Assembly: GCA_019044685.2 (NCBI GenBank)
Contig: JAGTXX020000012.1
Location: 992,001-1,056,000, forward strand
DNA length: 64,000 nt
Reading direction: 5' to 3'
Source of the DNA: Nannochloris sp. 'desiccata'
Taxonomy: Eukaryota; Chlorophyta; Trebouxiophyceae; Chlorellales; Chlorellaceae
The notes below the pieces were generated by a model, which worked only from the letters and a program-made list of their open reading frames with translations, did not search any database and was not told the origin of the DNA. Position numbers and translations under genes: made by a program. Positions 33,385-45,363 of the stretch are shown here, piece by piece. Position 1 is the first letter of the stretch. The number at the start of each line of letters is the position of its first letter.

Positions 33385-34613
33385 ATGCCTTCCAACCCAT
33401 TTCTCTCTCAGAAAGACTTTATAGCGCAGCACATTTCTTCGCTGCTGGACCCCGCCACTAACAAACCTCGTTTTAGTAATGTAAGTAGATCAGAAAGAGA
33501 TTCGGCAATGCAGCCGAAATGAAGCGATTTGCCTTTATGGTGCACCTAACTTGAAACGTCCATCGATGTTTTTGGTTGTTCTGCAGGTTCGCATTGTCGG
33601 CGAAGGGGGTCAAGGCTACGTAGCTGCTGCCCATGACTCAGTTAGAGGGCAGGAGGTGGCATTGAAAATTTTGGAACGGCGACAGGTAATGAACCCTGTT
33701 GGTTCTACACCCATACGCCCTTAATATTAATTCTGGTGTTTTTAATATTCCCTTTCTCTATTTGCAGGCTGAAAATAAATACGCTAAGCGGGAAATCATT
33801 AATCACTCCAAGCTGCGCCATCCCCACATCATCCGACTGGATGAGTTGTTCCTCGTCGAAAACTCTCTCATCCTTTTAATGGAGTATGCGAATCAGGGAG
33901 ACTTGCACAGGTATGTATTCACTCGAGAGAAAGGTCTCGATGAAGATGAGGCCCGGTCTCTTGCCCAACAACTTTTTTTGGCTTTGCACTACTCTCACCT
34001 CTGTGGGATTGCCAACCGAGATATTAAACTGGAAAATATCTTGCTGACAGCGCGGCCAGGCAAAAAGCCCCTTGTCAAATTGGCTGATTTTGGATTTAGC
34101 AAAGATGAAAACAACAACTCTTCTTGTACCAGCCGATTAGGAACTGTTCATTACTGTGCTCCAGAAATTCTAGTCCCTGGAGATATTTCCGAGCCTAATA
34201 ACAACAAAATCTCCTACAATGCAAAACAGGCAGATATTTGGAGTTGTGGCGTTGTCTTATACTGCATGTTGATGAAGCAGTATCCTTTTCAAAGTGATAA
34301 AGACAAAAACCTTAATCAAATTAAGAAAACTACTGTTGTCGTGAAGAGAATTATTTCTGGTGAATTTTCTGTACCCGCACATGTATCAGAAGACTGTCAA
34401 GATCTCCTTTCCCGGATGTTGAATATAAATCCTCATGAACGACCGACATCCGAGATGATTTGGGAGCATCCTTGGGTTAAAGTTGGGCTTAAAAGTGATA
34501 TGCTTGCCTTTAATGAAAAAGTACTGAACGCCACGAATACCGAGAAGGATGATGAAATAGTACAAAATATTCGAAAAGCCATTGCAGAAGCTGTCGATTC
34601 GATTCCGGCATGA
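33385..34613 (+). CDS. SnRK2-like serine/threonine protein kinase
   Basis: Exons 33385-33480, 33587-33685 and 33777-34613 code 343 residues, the SnRK2 size. Seen: Gly-loop GEGGQGYVA, VALK (Lys59), catalytic loop NRDIKLEN (148-155), DFG (172-174), activation segment ending GTVHYCAPEIL, and a C-terminal helix DDEIVQNIRKAIAEAVDSIPA-like that resembles SnRK2 box domain I. The acidic ABA-binding domain II is absent. The usual HRD histidine is Asn here; the catalytic Asp is kept, so it is probably active. SnRK2 kinases act in osmotic, sulfur and nutrient-stress signalling. I chose the internal Met because the upstream frame is closed by the uORF stop. Confidence 0.85.
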
Positions 34614-35408
34614 TTGCTGCCACCATATTAACATTGCACTTTCTTTGAAGGACTTGAATCTCGAAGAGAAAAAACATATTCCTTGTATTGATTGATTGAT
34701 TGATTGATTATTACAGCGTTTTTAGATCTCCTACAGAGGTTGCATCACTCAGAACCGCAAGGCGATCAGACCCTCCCCCCTTCAGAAAAAGCAAACAAGC
34801 AGGTATAAAGTCCGAGAAAAAAAAATAGCAGTCAACAGAGAAACCAACTTTGTGGAGCCCTCTGTTAAAGCGAAGCCTTCTGGTGGTCCATTTTTGTTTA
34901 TTTTAACTGTTTATATAAGACATTTATTAGAAAATTGCTACAAAGTGTAAGACCTTTCTAGTTACCATCGACGTCGCCTCTGTTGGAAACAAAAAGAACA
35001 AATATTTTTGGGATTGTTTAAATCAATATCTATTTACACCCTTTTTTATATCTTAACATGTACACACATATTATCCTGCAAGATACTGAATCGCAGAGAC
35101 AAACAATAAAGACAGTCCTTGCAAAAACATTCTTCTTCTTGTAAAACAAAATGCGCTACAATAGTAAGGAATGGAACAAAAAAAGCTCCCATTAAAAAGA
35201 TACATATAGGGGTCATAATTCTACTGTATAGATAACTTTCTAAACCCTTATACCTTTTATTTACTTATTGACTGATCGATCGATTGATTGATTGATACAA
35301 TATCTGTACATCTTATTATCAGCTTTTATTTCTTGACAAACCCATTCCCAAACCTTTCAAAGGAATATATCTAGTCAGCCTAAGATATGGACAAACTTAA
35401 ACAGTTTA
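34614..35408. other. Convergent 3' spacer with TTGA repeats
   Basis: Between the stop codons of two kinase genes. (ATTG)n tracts lie at about 34686-34710 and 35275-35296. No gene seen. Confidence 0.45.
34686..34710. repeat. ATTG/TTGA tetranucleotide repeat
   Basis: About five and a half units of attg. A second, shorter tract lies near 35275-35296. Confidence 0.85.
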
Positions 35409-37881
35409 TTAACAATATTCTTGAACGATGGCTTCCAATCGCGGTACAATACCTTTAAAGGTAGGTCTTTTCTCATCATCGAAATTGACGCAATCAGCGA
35501 CGAGGCTCCTCAAAGCATCAGGGCAACGCCCGTCATCAGGAAGTGTGAAACACGGCTTACCAGTAGAAATTTGTAAGATAATATACCCCAAAGATTTGCC
35601 TGCAAAGGCTCTCTTGCCTAAATATAGCTCAGACAGCATTACTCCAAAGGCGTAAGAATCAACCGCTTTGGTTAATTTGCCTTCATTCAGCAGTTCAGGG
35701 GGTTGATGAGAAATCGTGCCGATAGATTGGGTATTAATCGCTCCTGCCGCAATCCTGCTTAATCCAAAATCACTCACAAGCGCAATAAACCCGCGCGTGT
35801 TTTTAGTCGAAGACATCAACACATTGTTGCCGTTTAAATCTGAGTGAATAATACCTCGTTTGTGCAGGTACCGAATGGCTGTAGCAATATCCAAGGCAGT
35901 GGCTAGAATCTTTGATAAAGAGGGTGGAGAGGTGAGAAGGGGTTCCTCTCTAAAGAGGCCACGATCGAGCGCTTGATACAAACTGCCTAGATCACACAAG
36001 TGTTGTAAAATCCAAACTTGTTGGGTCATTGGCGCTGAGCCACCGCCACCCCCGGTATGTTCTTGAACAAAAAAATCAAACGTAGGAACAATAGTAGGAA
36101 AGACTAAATCCCTAGAAAGAATGGCTTCCAAAAGGGCACTCCTGCGGTCTTGGTTTGTACCACCACTGCCGCTACCACTGCCTCTGCCGCCGCCACTGCC
36201 ACTGGATTGTTGCCCTGGTGGGAGGAGAGTGCCGCTGTTTGATGTGATGAGTTCTTCTTCATTTTCCATAAAAACTTCGATAATTTTAACTGCAACAGGT
36301 TTTTCACCAAGCATAGCACGGTAAACACGTCCATATGCTCCAACTCCGAGCAACACTCCGATTTTCAATCCAGCCAAGCGATGCGGTTTTCTTGGCGGCT
36401 TGATTGCTTGAGCGGACCTTAGGTTGAAAGCTTTTTCCTCTTTAAATCGAAAAAGCATCTCAAAATCACCATCAAAAGTAGTCTTTTGCATACCGCCGCA
36501 ATTCTCCTGCTGCTTCTGGTGTTGATTTTCTTCTTGCAGCATTGCCATGACTACTCCGCTATCCTCATGGGTGGGGTCAACCAAGGCCACTCCCTCATCT
36601 CGTAATAACGGCATCTTTAATCCACTTGGAGCGGAAGAGCCGTCTTTTTCAAGCATTTTATGAGCTGTACCTATCCAAAGATCAGTCACAGGAAGACTGA
36701 GAGCCTCTAAATCGCTACCACCAGAATACTCTATTGCCGGTACGACCCCGGGAATTGCCACAGGCACTGAATTTTCCAATCGATCTTGACCTGCCAAGAA
36801 ACAGCGAAGGCGCACCACATCATGACTGGTTTCATCAATTTCTTTACCAGTTACACGGAGGAATATATTCAAGGGATTTCCTTCTGCAAGACCAGCCTTT
36901 TTGGCTGCTATAACTTTCTCTTCTGGCGGTCTCACACTGAGAACATCCCACATCCCTTGATCTTGTAAATCAGTAGGGTCATCATCCAAGTCAAATAAGT
37001 TAGCCCACGCCTGGTTGCAATAGACCAACGGCCAAGACGGTTTGGAAACATCCACAATGAAAATTGCCTCTTCAGCAGCTGGGGCAAGGACAGGAGTGTA
37101 GCATTTCTTTACAACATCACGCTCGACCTCTCTTGCTGCAATTTCAGCGAGATTGGCGAGAATATTGTATGCTGATGAAGAGAAGTGACGGGATTTGAAA
37201 TCAACCAGGCATAAAGTGCCTAAGCGTTGGCCTTTAGACGCAACTAAAGGGCAGCCGGCATAGTAACGGATATCTGGAGGGCCTTTGATAAAAGGATTTT
37301 CAGAGTACCTGCTATCTTCGTTGCATTGTTCTGCAACGATCATCTCAGCGTAGTCAGGCACGCTGATATAACTGCACGCACTGTATTCTCTTTGGATTTC
37401 CCCTGCAAAAAAAAAGCGATGGAAAAGGCAAGTAGTATTATATTATTTATTAGTATGGACGTTGACTGCCACACGTTTTGTGTTTTGGAATAAGGAATTA
37501 TAGGTAATGGGTAGATGACCAAAAATTACCTTCAAGACCAATACTGCTTTTATACCACGATCTCCGGGCGTCTAACAGGGTGACAATGGCCACGGGAACA
37601 TCAAATAGAGAGGCTGCAAGACTTGTCAAGGAGTCAAACCGTTGCTCTGGTGTTGTGTCAAGCAAGCCAGTCTTGCGAACAGCCTCTATTCTGGCAGGAT
37701 CAGAATCGAATGTAGACGTTGCATACAGATTTAAAGTCTCTTCCAGACTCTGCAGGCATGGTATCGAAGGTCAAAGTGTCAGCTCAGGTACTTGAGTTCT
37801 CATGAGCATTACAAAATAATATCGTTTCAAAAAAGCCCGTACCAGCGCAGCTTGAATTGCCACCTCTTCCTGGTTAGCCAT
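35409..37881 (-). CDS. GAF-PAS-protein kinase (TKL-like)
   Basis: Exons 37881-37843, 37749-37530 and 37402-35409 code 750 residues. The GAF domain (about 14-185) is of the bacterial-looking type: RIEAVRKTGLLDTTPEQRFD, FDVPVAIVTLLDARRSWYKS, FIKGPPDIRYYAGCPLV. A PAS-like region follows (about 200-290, EEAIFIVDVSKPSWPLVYCN). The kinase domain (430-745) has GVGAYGRVY, VAVK (Lys459), HSDLNGNN (606) and DFG (631). The catalytic loop has HSD in place of HRD and Asn in place of the usual Lys two residues after Asp, so activity needs testing. A Ser/Gly-rich insert interrupts the small lobe. It is probably a cytosolic sensor kinase; the ligand is unknown. Confidence 0.85.
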
Positions 37882-38587
37882 CTCTGAATAGCTTTGGTTT
37901 GGGCGCTGCCTGCCTGTCACGTCACCGTGAATTGAATGCAGATTCCTTTGAAAGAGTCAACTGCTCTCAGCGGGCGGTTTGAGCCCAAATATCAGCCCGT
38001 GCAGATTATATGAAAAATCAGTCTAGCAGAAGCATATTGCCGGCGCTATTAATATCCTGGACCTGCCCTCGAAGTACCTTATCTGATGATTGGGACGATG
38101 ATCTTGACTTTTCAAAACACCGGCCTGAGAAGCGAGACCCGCGTTACGATCATGTCTCGAATGCGCACATCATTGCAAAGTCTCCAAAGAGAAGCTGTCG
38201 CCCCCAAAGCGACTGAAGAGTTCGCAATGCATCTCAGATGCCATCTGTTTGCAGGAACTTGTGGCTACTTGTGGACCTGAATCCATGTTTACTCTGTTTT
38301 ACTTTTATAATTTTACTCTACTGCAATCGCATTGTGTTCTGCAATAGTCTGATGCAGATTTGCACAGCATGACATGAAATGCGCAAAGCGCAAAGTGCAC
38401 TTTACTACTGCACTGTCTCCACCTGTGATTGTGAAGAGAATATGAAGAGAAAGTATCTCCAAGTGGCAGATACCACATTCTTGAATAATAAGATCATTAG
38501 CAACGTTAACAATACTGGTGATAATAAAGTCAATGTGTTGCTAGGCGATACTACCACCTAGGGGATACCACAACCACCGCCAACATA
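37882..38587. other. Spacer
   Basis: Promoter of the GAF-PAS kinase and 3' UTR of the asparaginase gene. A frame at 38010-38216 has an acidic stretch but no family match or splice context. Confidence 0.35.
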
Positions 38588-39790
38588 TTAAAATTCTAGA
38601 GGTTTGACATGTACTATTTGAACTCCCTCTGATTTTTCATTTCTATACGAGTAACTAAAATTCCATCCATAACTCGCAGCCCCATGAATCCCATCTTTAC
38701 TCAACGCAATCACTGCCCCTCGATAATTAACAACTCCACTGTCTCTACCACCGCTTCTCCGCATTTTTTTTAATTTTCTAATAATTCTTTGAAGAGCGTC
38801 TTCAGCTGCTTCTGTCGGTCCCATTCCATTCCTCATATTCTCAACTACTTGATAGCAAGGCAGGAAACGTAGATGCGTATCTCCGTCCCCGGTAGCCCCG
38901 CATCCACCTACTTCTGAGTCGACGTAAGACCCCCCACCAGCAATAGCACCGTCGCCGACCCGTCCAGGGACTTTATTACTAGCTCCATTAGTAGAACACG
39001 CTGATGCCATGCTGCCGTGGGAATCTAAAGCGACGAGAGCAATGGTATCATGTGCACCGTCAGCTATTGGCCAAAGAAGTTTCCTTGATTTAGAGAAGGA
39101 AAGTTCATCTGGTTGTTGTTGTAATTTTAGCTCTGCTGATTCCATTTTGTTTCCAATAGTGTGACCGGACTCTACTGGTGGCACAGGATGATATGGACCG
39201 CAATTTTTATGTGGGTTTGGGCGGACGTTTTGTCTAAAATTAGGTTGACAATTAGAGTCTAGCCAGTCTGAATGAATTTTTGCGCTATGCTCTGTGGTTA
39301 AATTTGATGGTTCCAAGCCCATCATTTTTGCAAATTCGGAGGCTTGGAGCCCAGCAAGGAGCGAATGCATGGTGTGATCTTTCACGAGACGGGCAGCCGT
39401 GACAGCTTGTTTAATGTGCCGTAGACTTGCTACTGCTCCTATCTCCATAGTATCCCCATCCATGATCATAGCATCAAGGGTGGTTTCTCCGTTCTCATCG
39501 GGAGAACCGCCAAATCCTACGGTACCGTCGCATTGCAACTCTTCACACCTGGCGGCGCCAAATTCAACGGCATCAAGGGCCTTGCCTCCATTGTTGTTGT
39601 CCTTGTCGTGTTTTAGGACCTTCCACGCTGCTTCTGCTGCATCTGTAAATGGCCAGGTGTTGATTATTATTGGCGAACTGCGGCTTGCGGAAAGACTAGG
39701 GTTTGAATTGAAATGGATAATTTCATCGAAAGAAACTAATCTCAAAAAGAGTGACACTATCGCCACAAATCCTAGCTGAAATGCTACCAT
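38588..39790 (-). CDS. N(4)-(beta-N-acetylglucosaminyl)-L-asparaginase (aspartylglucosaminidase)
   Basis: A single-exon gene of 400 residues. The enzyme is an Ntn-hydrolase that cuts the GlcNAc-Asn bond of glycoproteins in lysosomes or vacuoles. The precursor self-cleaves before a Thr: here HDT at 247-249, with Thr249 as nucleophile. Other family marks are NTWPFTDAAEAAW, DAVEFGAARCEELQCDGTVG, GRVGDGAIAGGGSYVD and GATGDGDTHLRFLPC. The N-terminus has a hydrophobic signal (about residues 4-19). A loop before the cleavage site (about 185-240) is disordered. Confidence 0.93.
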   Translation of the reverse strand: MVAFQLGFVAIVSLFLRLVSFDEIIHFNSNPSLSASRSSPIIINTWPFTDAAEAAWKVLKHDKDNNNGGKALDAVEFGAARCEELQCDGTVGFGGSPDENGETTLDAMIMDGDTMEIGAVASLRHIKQAVTAARLVKDHTMHSLLAGLQASEFAKMMGLEPSNLTTEHSAKIHSDWLDSNCQPNFRQNVRPNPHKNCGPYHPVPPVESGHTIGNKMESAELKLQQQPDELSFSKSRKLLWPIADGAHDTIALVALDSHGSMASACSTNGASNKVPGRVGDGAIAGGGSYVDSEVGGCGATGDGDTHLRFLPCYQVVENMRNGMGPTEAAEDALQRIIRKLKKMRRSGGRDSGVVNYRGAVIALSKDGIHGAASYGWNFSYSYRNEKSEGVQIVHVKPLEF

Positions 39791-39856
39791 GGCACGTTTT
39801 ATACCATAATTGTTTTACAAATAAGACAAAAAAGCTTGAGCAGTTACGTTGATTAT

Positions 39857-41965
39857 TTATTTTTGTTTTTTCTTTGCCGACGGTGGACCGCCATCAGTGC
39901 TCTCAGTCAGCGCTCTCTTTCTGCTAGGTATTTTCGCGCTGGGTGCTTTTGCTCGTCCTTGAGAAGTTTTGGAGGTATCTTCTATTCGGAGATCAGAAGC
40001 CTCGCCCCCTCGAGCCCTCGTGATCTGGCCCGTTGTTGGCCGTACCTCACGACTCCCGTCACTGTTGTTGCTAGGAGCTCGCTTGCTCCCTCTCGCCGTC
40101 TTACTCTTTGGCGGCCGCGTTATCTCCTGAGATTCTGTAAGTTCCGCTTCTTCATCAATAGTATGCATTGCGAGTCTTCCCTTTCTTTTACTTTGCTTGG
40201 GTATTTGGTGTTCGGCCACTTGGTCGGGAGATAGCATCCATGGAACTAGTGCTGCTTGATCGTCACTTGAATAGTCAATTTGAGATCCTAAACCGTGAGG
40301 TTCGTCATCAGCAACTTGATCTTCATTAGAAAGGAGATATTGGACCGTAAAAGGAGGAGGTGGATGAGCTACAGCTGCCCTGGTACCGGCTGGACGGCCC
40401 CTTCCTCCTCCAAGGTCTCCGGTTCCAGATTTAGGAGCTATAGCGACCCTCCTTGCTTGTAAAAGTTCGTCTTGATATTGTTTTACCAAGTTTTCATGTC
40501 TAGTGTTCATTTTTCGTATCTCCTCATTTATCTGCTCAAGTCGGAGGTAGCTAGCTCGTTCCCAATCTCTGTACGAAAGTATAGTAACCAAGAGTACCCC
40601 CGCACATAATAGAGCACATCCTCGGCGAAGACTGCTTCTAAAATTCACTGTCAACGGTTTCTCCAGGGCACTAAATACCGATCCTTGTCCCGTCGGCAGC
40701 CACGAGGGTGTTGGGATTGTCAAAACTATTTCTCCTGCGGAATCTACATCAAGCCACAAGTGCAACTTGTCTAGAAGCATCCTCTCTGCTAATATATTGA
40801 CTCCAAGGAGACCAAATACTGGCAAGCGTGCGCCCTCTGTAGCTTTACTTGCTCCTGCCGCCATGGCAGCTACAACTCCGGCTCCATAAAAGACAGCGTC
40901 TTCCAAAGTATACGACCTGCCTAACAGCTTTATTAATGCTGCATCACTACGTCTTTGATACTCTGCAACGGTGTCGACTGCATTGCGGAGGCCTTTAGAT
41001 CCGTCGCTGAGACTTTTGAGTTGTTCACCGAGGTCGTGTTGCACTTGGGCAGCCAAGTCTTGAGCTTGTACCAAGGCAACAGCCTTCTCTCCTAGTATCC
41101 CAAACATTGATTCTAGCTGCGTCTGTCCTGAAATTATGCGCCGCTCTACCCCTTCTGTAGCCTCGCTAACCTGCTTGCCTACCTCGAGCTGCCGTTCCGC
41201 CAAGTGTAATGCCTCGGTCTGCTGCACAGCAAGTTCGTTAAGTCTGGCAGTAGTCTCAGCGCGGTGTTGCTTCACGACGTCTATAGCCTCAATCTGAAGG
41301 TCCTTTTGTTCCTTAAGCCTCGCTACAGTATCGATGGCCACCGCCCGGATTGCAGCGGTGTCCTGGCTGAGCTCCTGGGCCTTTGCACCCATGGCTGATA
41401 GCTGTTCTTTTGCAAATCCAGCACCTTCGCTGAGTGTATTTAACAGCATTTCTGTGTGCTTTTCAAATTGCTGGTTCTGAATGAACAAACACATGCTATC
41501 GACATGCGTCAAAAATTCAATATACATAAAATTCTCTCTATCAGGTAAACGATCAACGCAAGCCCGTAGAGTCTCTGTATTAGAACATGGAAATGTATCT
41601 TGACCCTGTGTAGCTAGTTGGCAATTGGCTAAACCAAGCGCCAGACGGCTCTTTTGTAATTGATCTAGCCGACTGCAGTCCCGCTCCAGGTCAGAAACCG
41701 CACGGGAATAGCAATTTGTGCCAAGCATCTTGTCAAGAAAGGTTTCAGTTCCTGCTGCAGCTTGTAACGAAGCTATTTGGGTAAGACCTTCTCTCTGCCG
41801 ATCTAGAGGGACGACGCTAAAGTGAGGTGGGGGACCCGCTTGGGCTGACGACCGAGAAGGTGTGCGGGGTGAAGAAGGTGCAGGGGCTCCAGATTTAAAC
41901 CACCCTAGAATCTCAAGCGGTAATAACACTAGGATAAATGCAGCTGTGCGGAGAAGATGCCTCAT
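39857..41965 (-). CDS. GEX1: GEX1/KAR5/Brambleberry-family nuclear-fusion (karyogamy) protein
   Basis: A single exon codes 702 residues. This family acts in the nuclear envelope and is needed for fusion of gamete nuclei. Order of parts: signal peptide (1-21); Cys-rich domain (about 80-190: NCYSRAVSDLERDC, RLALGLANCQLATQG, then paired Cys and YIEFLTHVDSMCLFIQ); long coiled coil (about 190-345); two or three membrane segments (about 360-385, 395-405, 450-475); a disordered tail; and a basic C-terminus (SRKRAL...SAKKKQK) that may be a nuclear signal. This is the known GEX1 layout. It implies that the organism has, or recently had, a sexual cycle. It shares a short divergent spacer with INCENP. 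Confidence 0.82.
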   Translation of the reverse strand: MRHLLRTAAFILVLLPLEILGWFKSGAPAPSSPRTPSRSSAQAGPPPHFSVVPLDRQREGLTQIASLQAAAGTETFLDKMLGTNCYSRAVSDLERDCSRLDQLQKSRLALGLANCQLATQGQDTFPCSNTETLRACVDRLPDRENFMYIEFLTHVDSMCLFIQNQQFEKHTEMLLNTLSEGAGFAKEQLSAMGAKAQELSQDTAAIRAVAIDTVARLKEQKDLQIEAIDVVKQHRAETTARLNELAVQQTEALHLAERQLEVGKQVSEATEGVERRIISGQTQLESMFGILGEKAVALVQAQDLAAQVQHDLGEQLKSLSDGSKGLRNAVDTVAEYQRRSDAALIKLLGRSYTLEDAVFYGAGVVAAMAAGASKATEGARLPVFGLLGVNILAERMLLDKLHLWLDVDSAGEIVLTIPTPSWLPTGQGSVFSALEKPLTVNFRSSLRRGCALLCAGVLLVTILSYRDWERASYLRLEQINEEIRKMNTRHENLVKQYQDELLQARRVAIAPKSGTGDLGGGRGRPAGTRAAVAHPPPPFTVQYLLSNEDQVADDEPHGLGSQIDYSSDDQAALVPWMLSPDQVAEHQIPKQSKRKGRLAMHTIDEEAELTESQEITRPPKSKTARGSKRAPSNNSDGSREVRPTTGQITRARGGEASDLRIEDTSKTSQGRAKAPSAKIPSRKRALTESTDGGPPSAKKKQK

Positions 41966-42380
41966 TCTAATATTTCCGAGAAATATTGTTCATGAGGGAC
42001 CGCACGGGCACATGTGGTTCGATGTCAACGTGAGTGGAACGAGCACTTTCCCATATATATCTCTATTAGATTGTATTCATCTGACAAATACAAGGCGCAC
42101 TGTATGCTAAAAAGGAAGTAGTCCGGTTGCCAGGATTTACATTATAGACCACTAGTTGACTACCACTCCCAAGGGGAGGATTTGCCTTGGTCAATCGAGC
42201 TGGCCTGCTGGGGTTTAACTTATAGGAGGCTGTCAAATCGGCAAGTATCTCCATCCAAATTCTAATTATATAGATTACAGATTCAATCAACTTCGATTGT
42301 TATTTGGAGAGTAGCTAGGGTATTACTGCAGCCTACGTCCAACTGTTTTATAGTGAAAATTATCTACCTAACCGAATGCA
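41966..42380. promoter_or_regulatory. Divergent promoter region GEX1 / INCENP
   Basis: 415 bases between two opposing starts. A TATATATGG-type word on the minus strand at about 42050-42059 could serve GEX1. Shared regulation is possible but not shown. Confidence 0.4.
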
Positions 42381-45363
42381 ATGAGCAAAATTGTTGAGAC
42401 TGCCCTCTCGGGCCTCCGGGAAATTGGTCTTGAGAAGTTAGCAAAACTAGACAGCATCTGCGATAGCCATCTGGCGTGGTTAGCAGCGGCGGTTGGAGAT
42501 GTAAAGCGCCAAATTGCTGAAACAGGGCATGTAGCCAAGAAACGCCGTGTAGGAGTTGATAGCGTTGATAACATTGTTGAAGAGAGTGGCAAGGTATGTT
42601 GGAGAATTCTTTTGAAGGGTTTTTGTTTGCTTGATAATCATCTCATGCGACAGGCAGTTGACAATAATTTCTCTTCCGCAGGCCGTTGGAGCAAATGAAA
42701 GACGGGCGAGGCGTGGTAGAGGTGGTCATAAGTTCTTGGACACTGTCACTGAAGAAAATAATTTGGAAGAAGCTGAGCAGAAAAGGGAGGAAGAGCCCAT
42801 TGCTGCTCCTAAGGCATCTCCTGCCCCTGTGGATAAAGAACCTAAGCCAGCTGCCAAGGTAACGCGAGCTAAACGGGGCAAGAAAGCAAAAACTGAACCC
42901 GTTGAGGAGACCATCGCTGCACCAGTAGAGCCTATTGAAGATGGTAAGTCGCAACAATCTTTCCGCTTAAATGTTGGCAAGTTCGTGTCTTACTTCTTTT
43001 TTTCCTTTAGCAACTTACTATTCACTCAATTAACGTGACAATCATATTTGAAATTTGCAGAACCTTCCGGTAGCCAGCCTGTTGTAGCAATTGCTCATGT
43101 AGAGGAGAAACCTGCCCCTGCTAAACGCGCCACCCGCCGCACCAAGGCCGCTGAACCTGCTGCTGCTGTTGATATTCCTTTTGCTCCAGCCGAGAAGCCT
43201 GAAGCCGCGTCAACTCGAAAGGAAGAAAAACAACCCGTTCCTGAGACTTCTCGCCCAAAGCGTGGCTGTGGTGCTAAAAAGGGAGCTGCTGTGGTTACAA
43301 AAGAATCCCCAGCGGTTGCAGTGGCTCCCAAGCCCGAGCCTGAGGTTGTTCCTGCTCCTGCCGCTGCTGTGGAAGAGCCTGTACAAGAGGCGCCTCCAGT
43401 CCCTGCAACTAAACGTGGTGGACGTAAACCAGCTACTAAATCCAAAGCTCCTGCGAAGAAGGCAGCTACTAAAGCCACCAAGCCACCAGCAAGGCAACAA
43501 CGCGCACGCCGAGGCAAGACCCCTGCTGCTCCGGAGGAGCCAGAGGAAGTCGCTGCTGCTCCTGTTGCGCAGCAAGAGCCTGAAGTAAAAGAGAAACTTA
43601 TCTCTCAGCTACCTGATGAATCTTTTATGGTAGATCTCTCGATGCCTGCTACTCAGGAAACACGGCAAAAGTCCGTTGCGCAGGTGATTGAGAAGCCGGC
43701 AAGCATCGAGAAAGAAGATGAGACCCATCCCGAAGCAATGGAGGTAGAGAAGGTATCAAATGTAGCAGAAGCAGAGTCTTCACCTTTGGCTGCTAAAAAT
43801 AAGATACGGGGTTTTTCTCCTGCTGCTGCTGAAGCGTTGGTGGTGGAGGAAGAAGAAGAAGAAGCTATTGTTGTTGCGGCAGCTCCCGTCGCTGCCGCTA
43901 TACCAGCCGAGTCCAACGAGACGGCCACACCCGCTTCTATTCGCGATGCAAGTAATGTCCAGGAGACTGCTGGTGTTAAAGTAGAACAGCCTGTGCTTGA
44001 GACCACTCAGCTCGAAAAACTGGAGCAGCTGCCCGAGTTTGAGGACGATGAAGAGGACATGGTCGATGCAGTGTCGATGCCTGCTCCTGAAGAAGAGGAA
44101 CAGGAAGACCCTCATTCCCCAGCAGAGCATGTGGCCGAAGTCGACGTAGTAATAAGAGAAGAAAAAGAAGAACCAGCGCAAAAAACCTCTCCAATTGCCG
44201 CTGCGGCCGATGATGAAGATGAAGACGTCGAAGAGCCGACAGCAGCAGTAATGGAGAACGGGCAGGATGGTGTGGAGAATATTGACGAAGAGGAGGAGGA
44301 GGAAGCTGCTGGTCCTTCCGATGGTGCAAAAGAGCATGAACAACAGGGCCTTGCTGCTAATTTGGTCTCAACTATTCGCTCCTTCCTACCGACAAGCAAA
44401 CCTGCCTCCCCTGCCCACGCTGCCAAACCTAAAAAGCATCCTAAAGTAAAAGCTTTAGAAGCTGCTGAAGCAGTGCGTAAAAAGGAAGAAGAGAAGGTTG
44501 CTGAGAGATTGAGACAAAAACACGAGGCTGAGAGACTTCGCCAAGAACGAATCAAAACCAAGGCTGCTGCCGAAGCCGAGGCGGCAAGGACTCGTGAGGA
44601 AGCTCGTCTTAAACGTGAAGAAGAGGCAGCACAGCGACGCAAAGACCGCGAAGAACTGGAGAAACGTGAAAGAGAAGAGAAGGCTCGTCGATTAGAAATG
44701 CTGAAGCAGAAGCGTAAGGAGGAAGCTGCTGCAGCTGCCGCCGCAGCTGCTGCTGCCCGTGCTGGTGCTGAAAGCCGCCCTGCCGTCGCCTCTACCTCTG
44801 CTGCCAACTCATTGGCTGAGGCGAAAGAACGTCTTGCTAAGATTCAACAGCAGACTGCTCTTCTTGCTCAGCAGGCAACGAAACCTAGTACTTCTGTTGG
44901 AGCAAGTCTACAGCCAACTCGACTGCTGGAACCTGGTTCTGCTGCTGTTGTTGCTGCTCCCAGGGCGGCCCCTGCTCATGCAGCAGCAGTTCCCCTAGCC
45001 CCTTCTACCTCACAAAGAATAGGTTCTTCCAATGAGGAAGCCGCTGGCCCTCAAACGTACGAGATCTCTCCGTACAGGAGTGATTTTGAGTCTGACGATG
45101 ATGAACCTAAAAAACCAGTCCCAGAGTGGGCTCGTGGAAAAGCTCTGGTTACGCAACTGGTAGCACAAACGTACACTGACCCTGACGAAGTATTCCAGCA
45201 CCATAACAAGACGTGTTCTCTTGATGAAGTGTTCGCCCAGCGTAATGAAGCAAAAGGAGGCAGACAAGATTTTAGTCGACGGTCCAGTAGCGGTAACTGG
45301 TTTGAAGATAGGGTGACGTGGAAAGAAGAGCTGGCATATAAGAAAGCAATGGGGTATATTTAA
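42381..45363 (+). CDS. INCENP: INCENP, scaffold of the chromosomal passenger complex
   Basis: Exons 42381-42593, 42682-42943 and 43061-45363 code 925 residues. INCENP links Aurora B to Survivin and Borealin and steers it to centromeres and the spindle midzone. The N-terminal 70 residues form helices, as in the centromere-targeting module. A long Lys/Ala/Pro-rich and acidic disordered region follows. A highly charged helix (about 615-705, EEARLKREEEAAQRRKDREE) matches the INCENP single-alpha-helix. The IN-box lies near 822-860: YEISPYRSDFESDDDEPKKP, then VPEWARGKALVTQL, the Aurora-binding segment. The end has Ser-rich RRSSSGNW, analogous to the TSS activation motif. All junctions are canonical. 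Confidence 0.85.

Noticed and set aside
38010..38216. 68-codon ATG frame with acidic stretch (DDWDDDLD)
   Set aside because: No family, no splice context, and it sits in a region needed for the promoter and 3' UTR of flanking genes.
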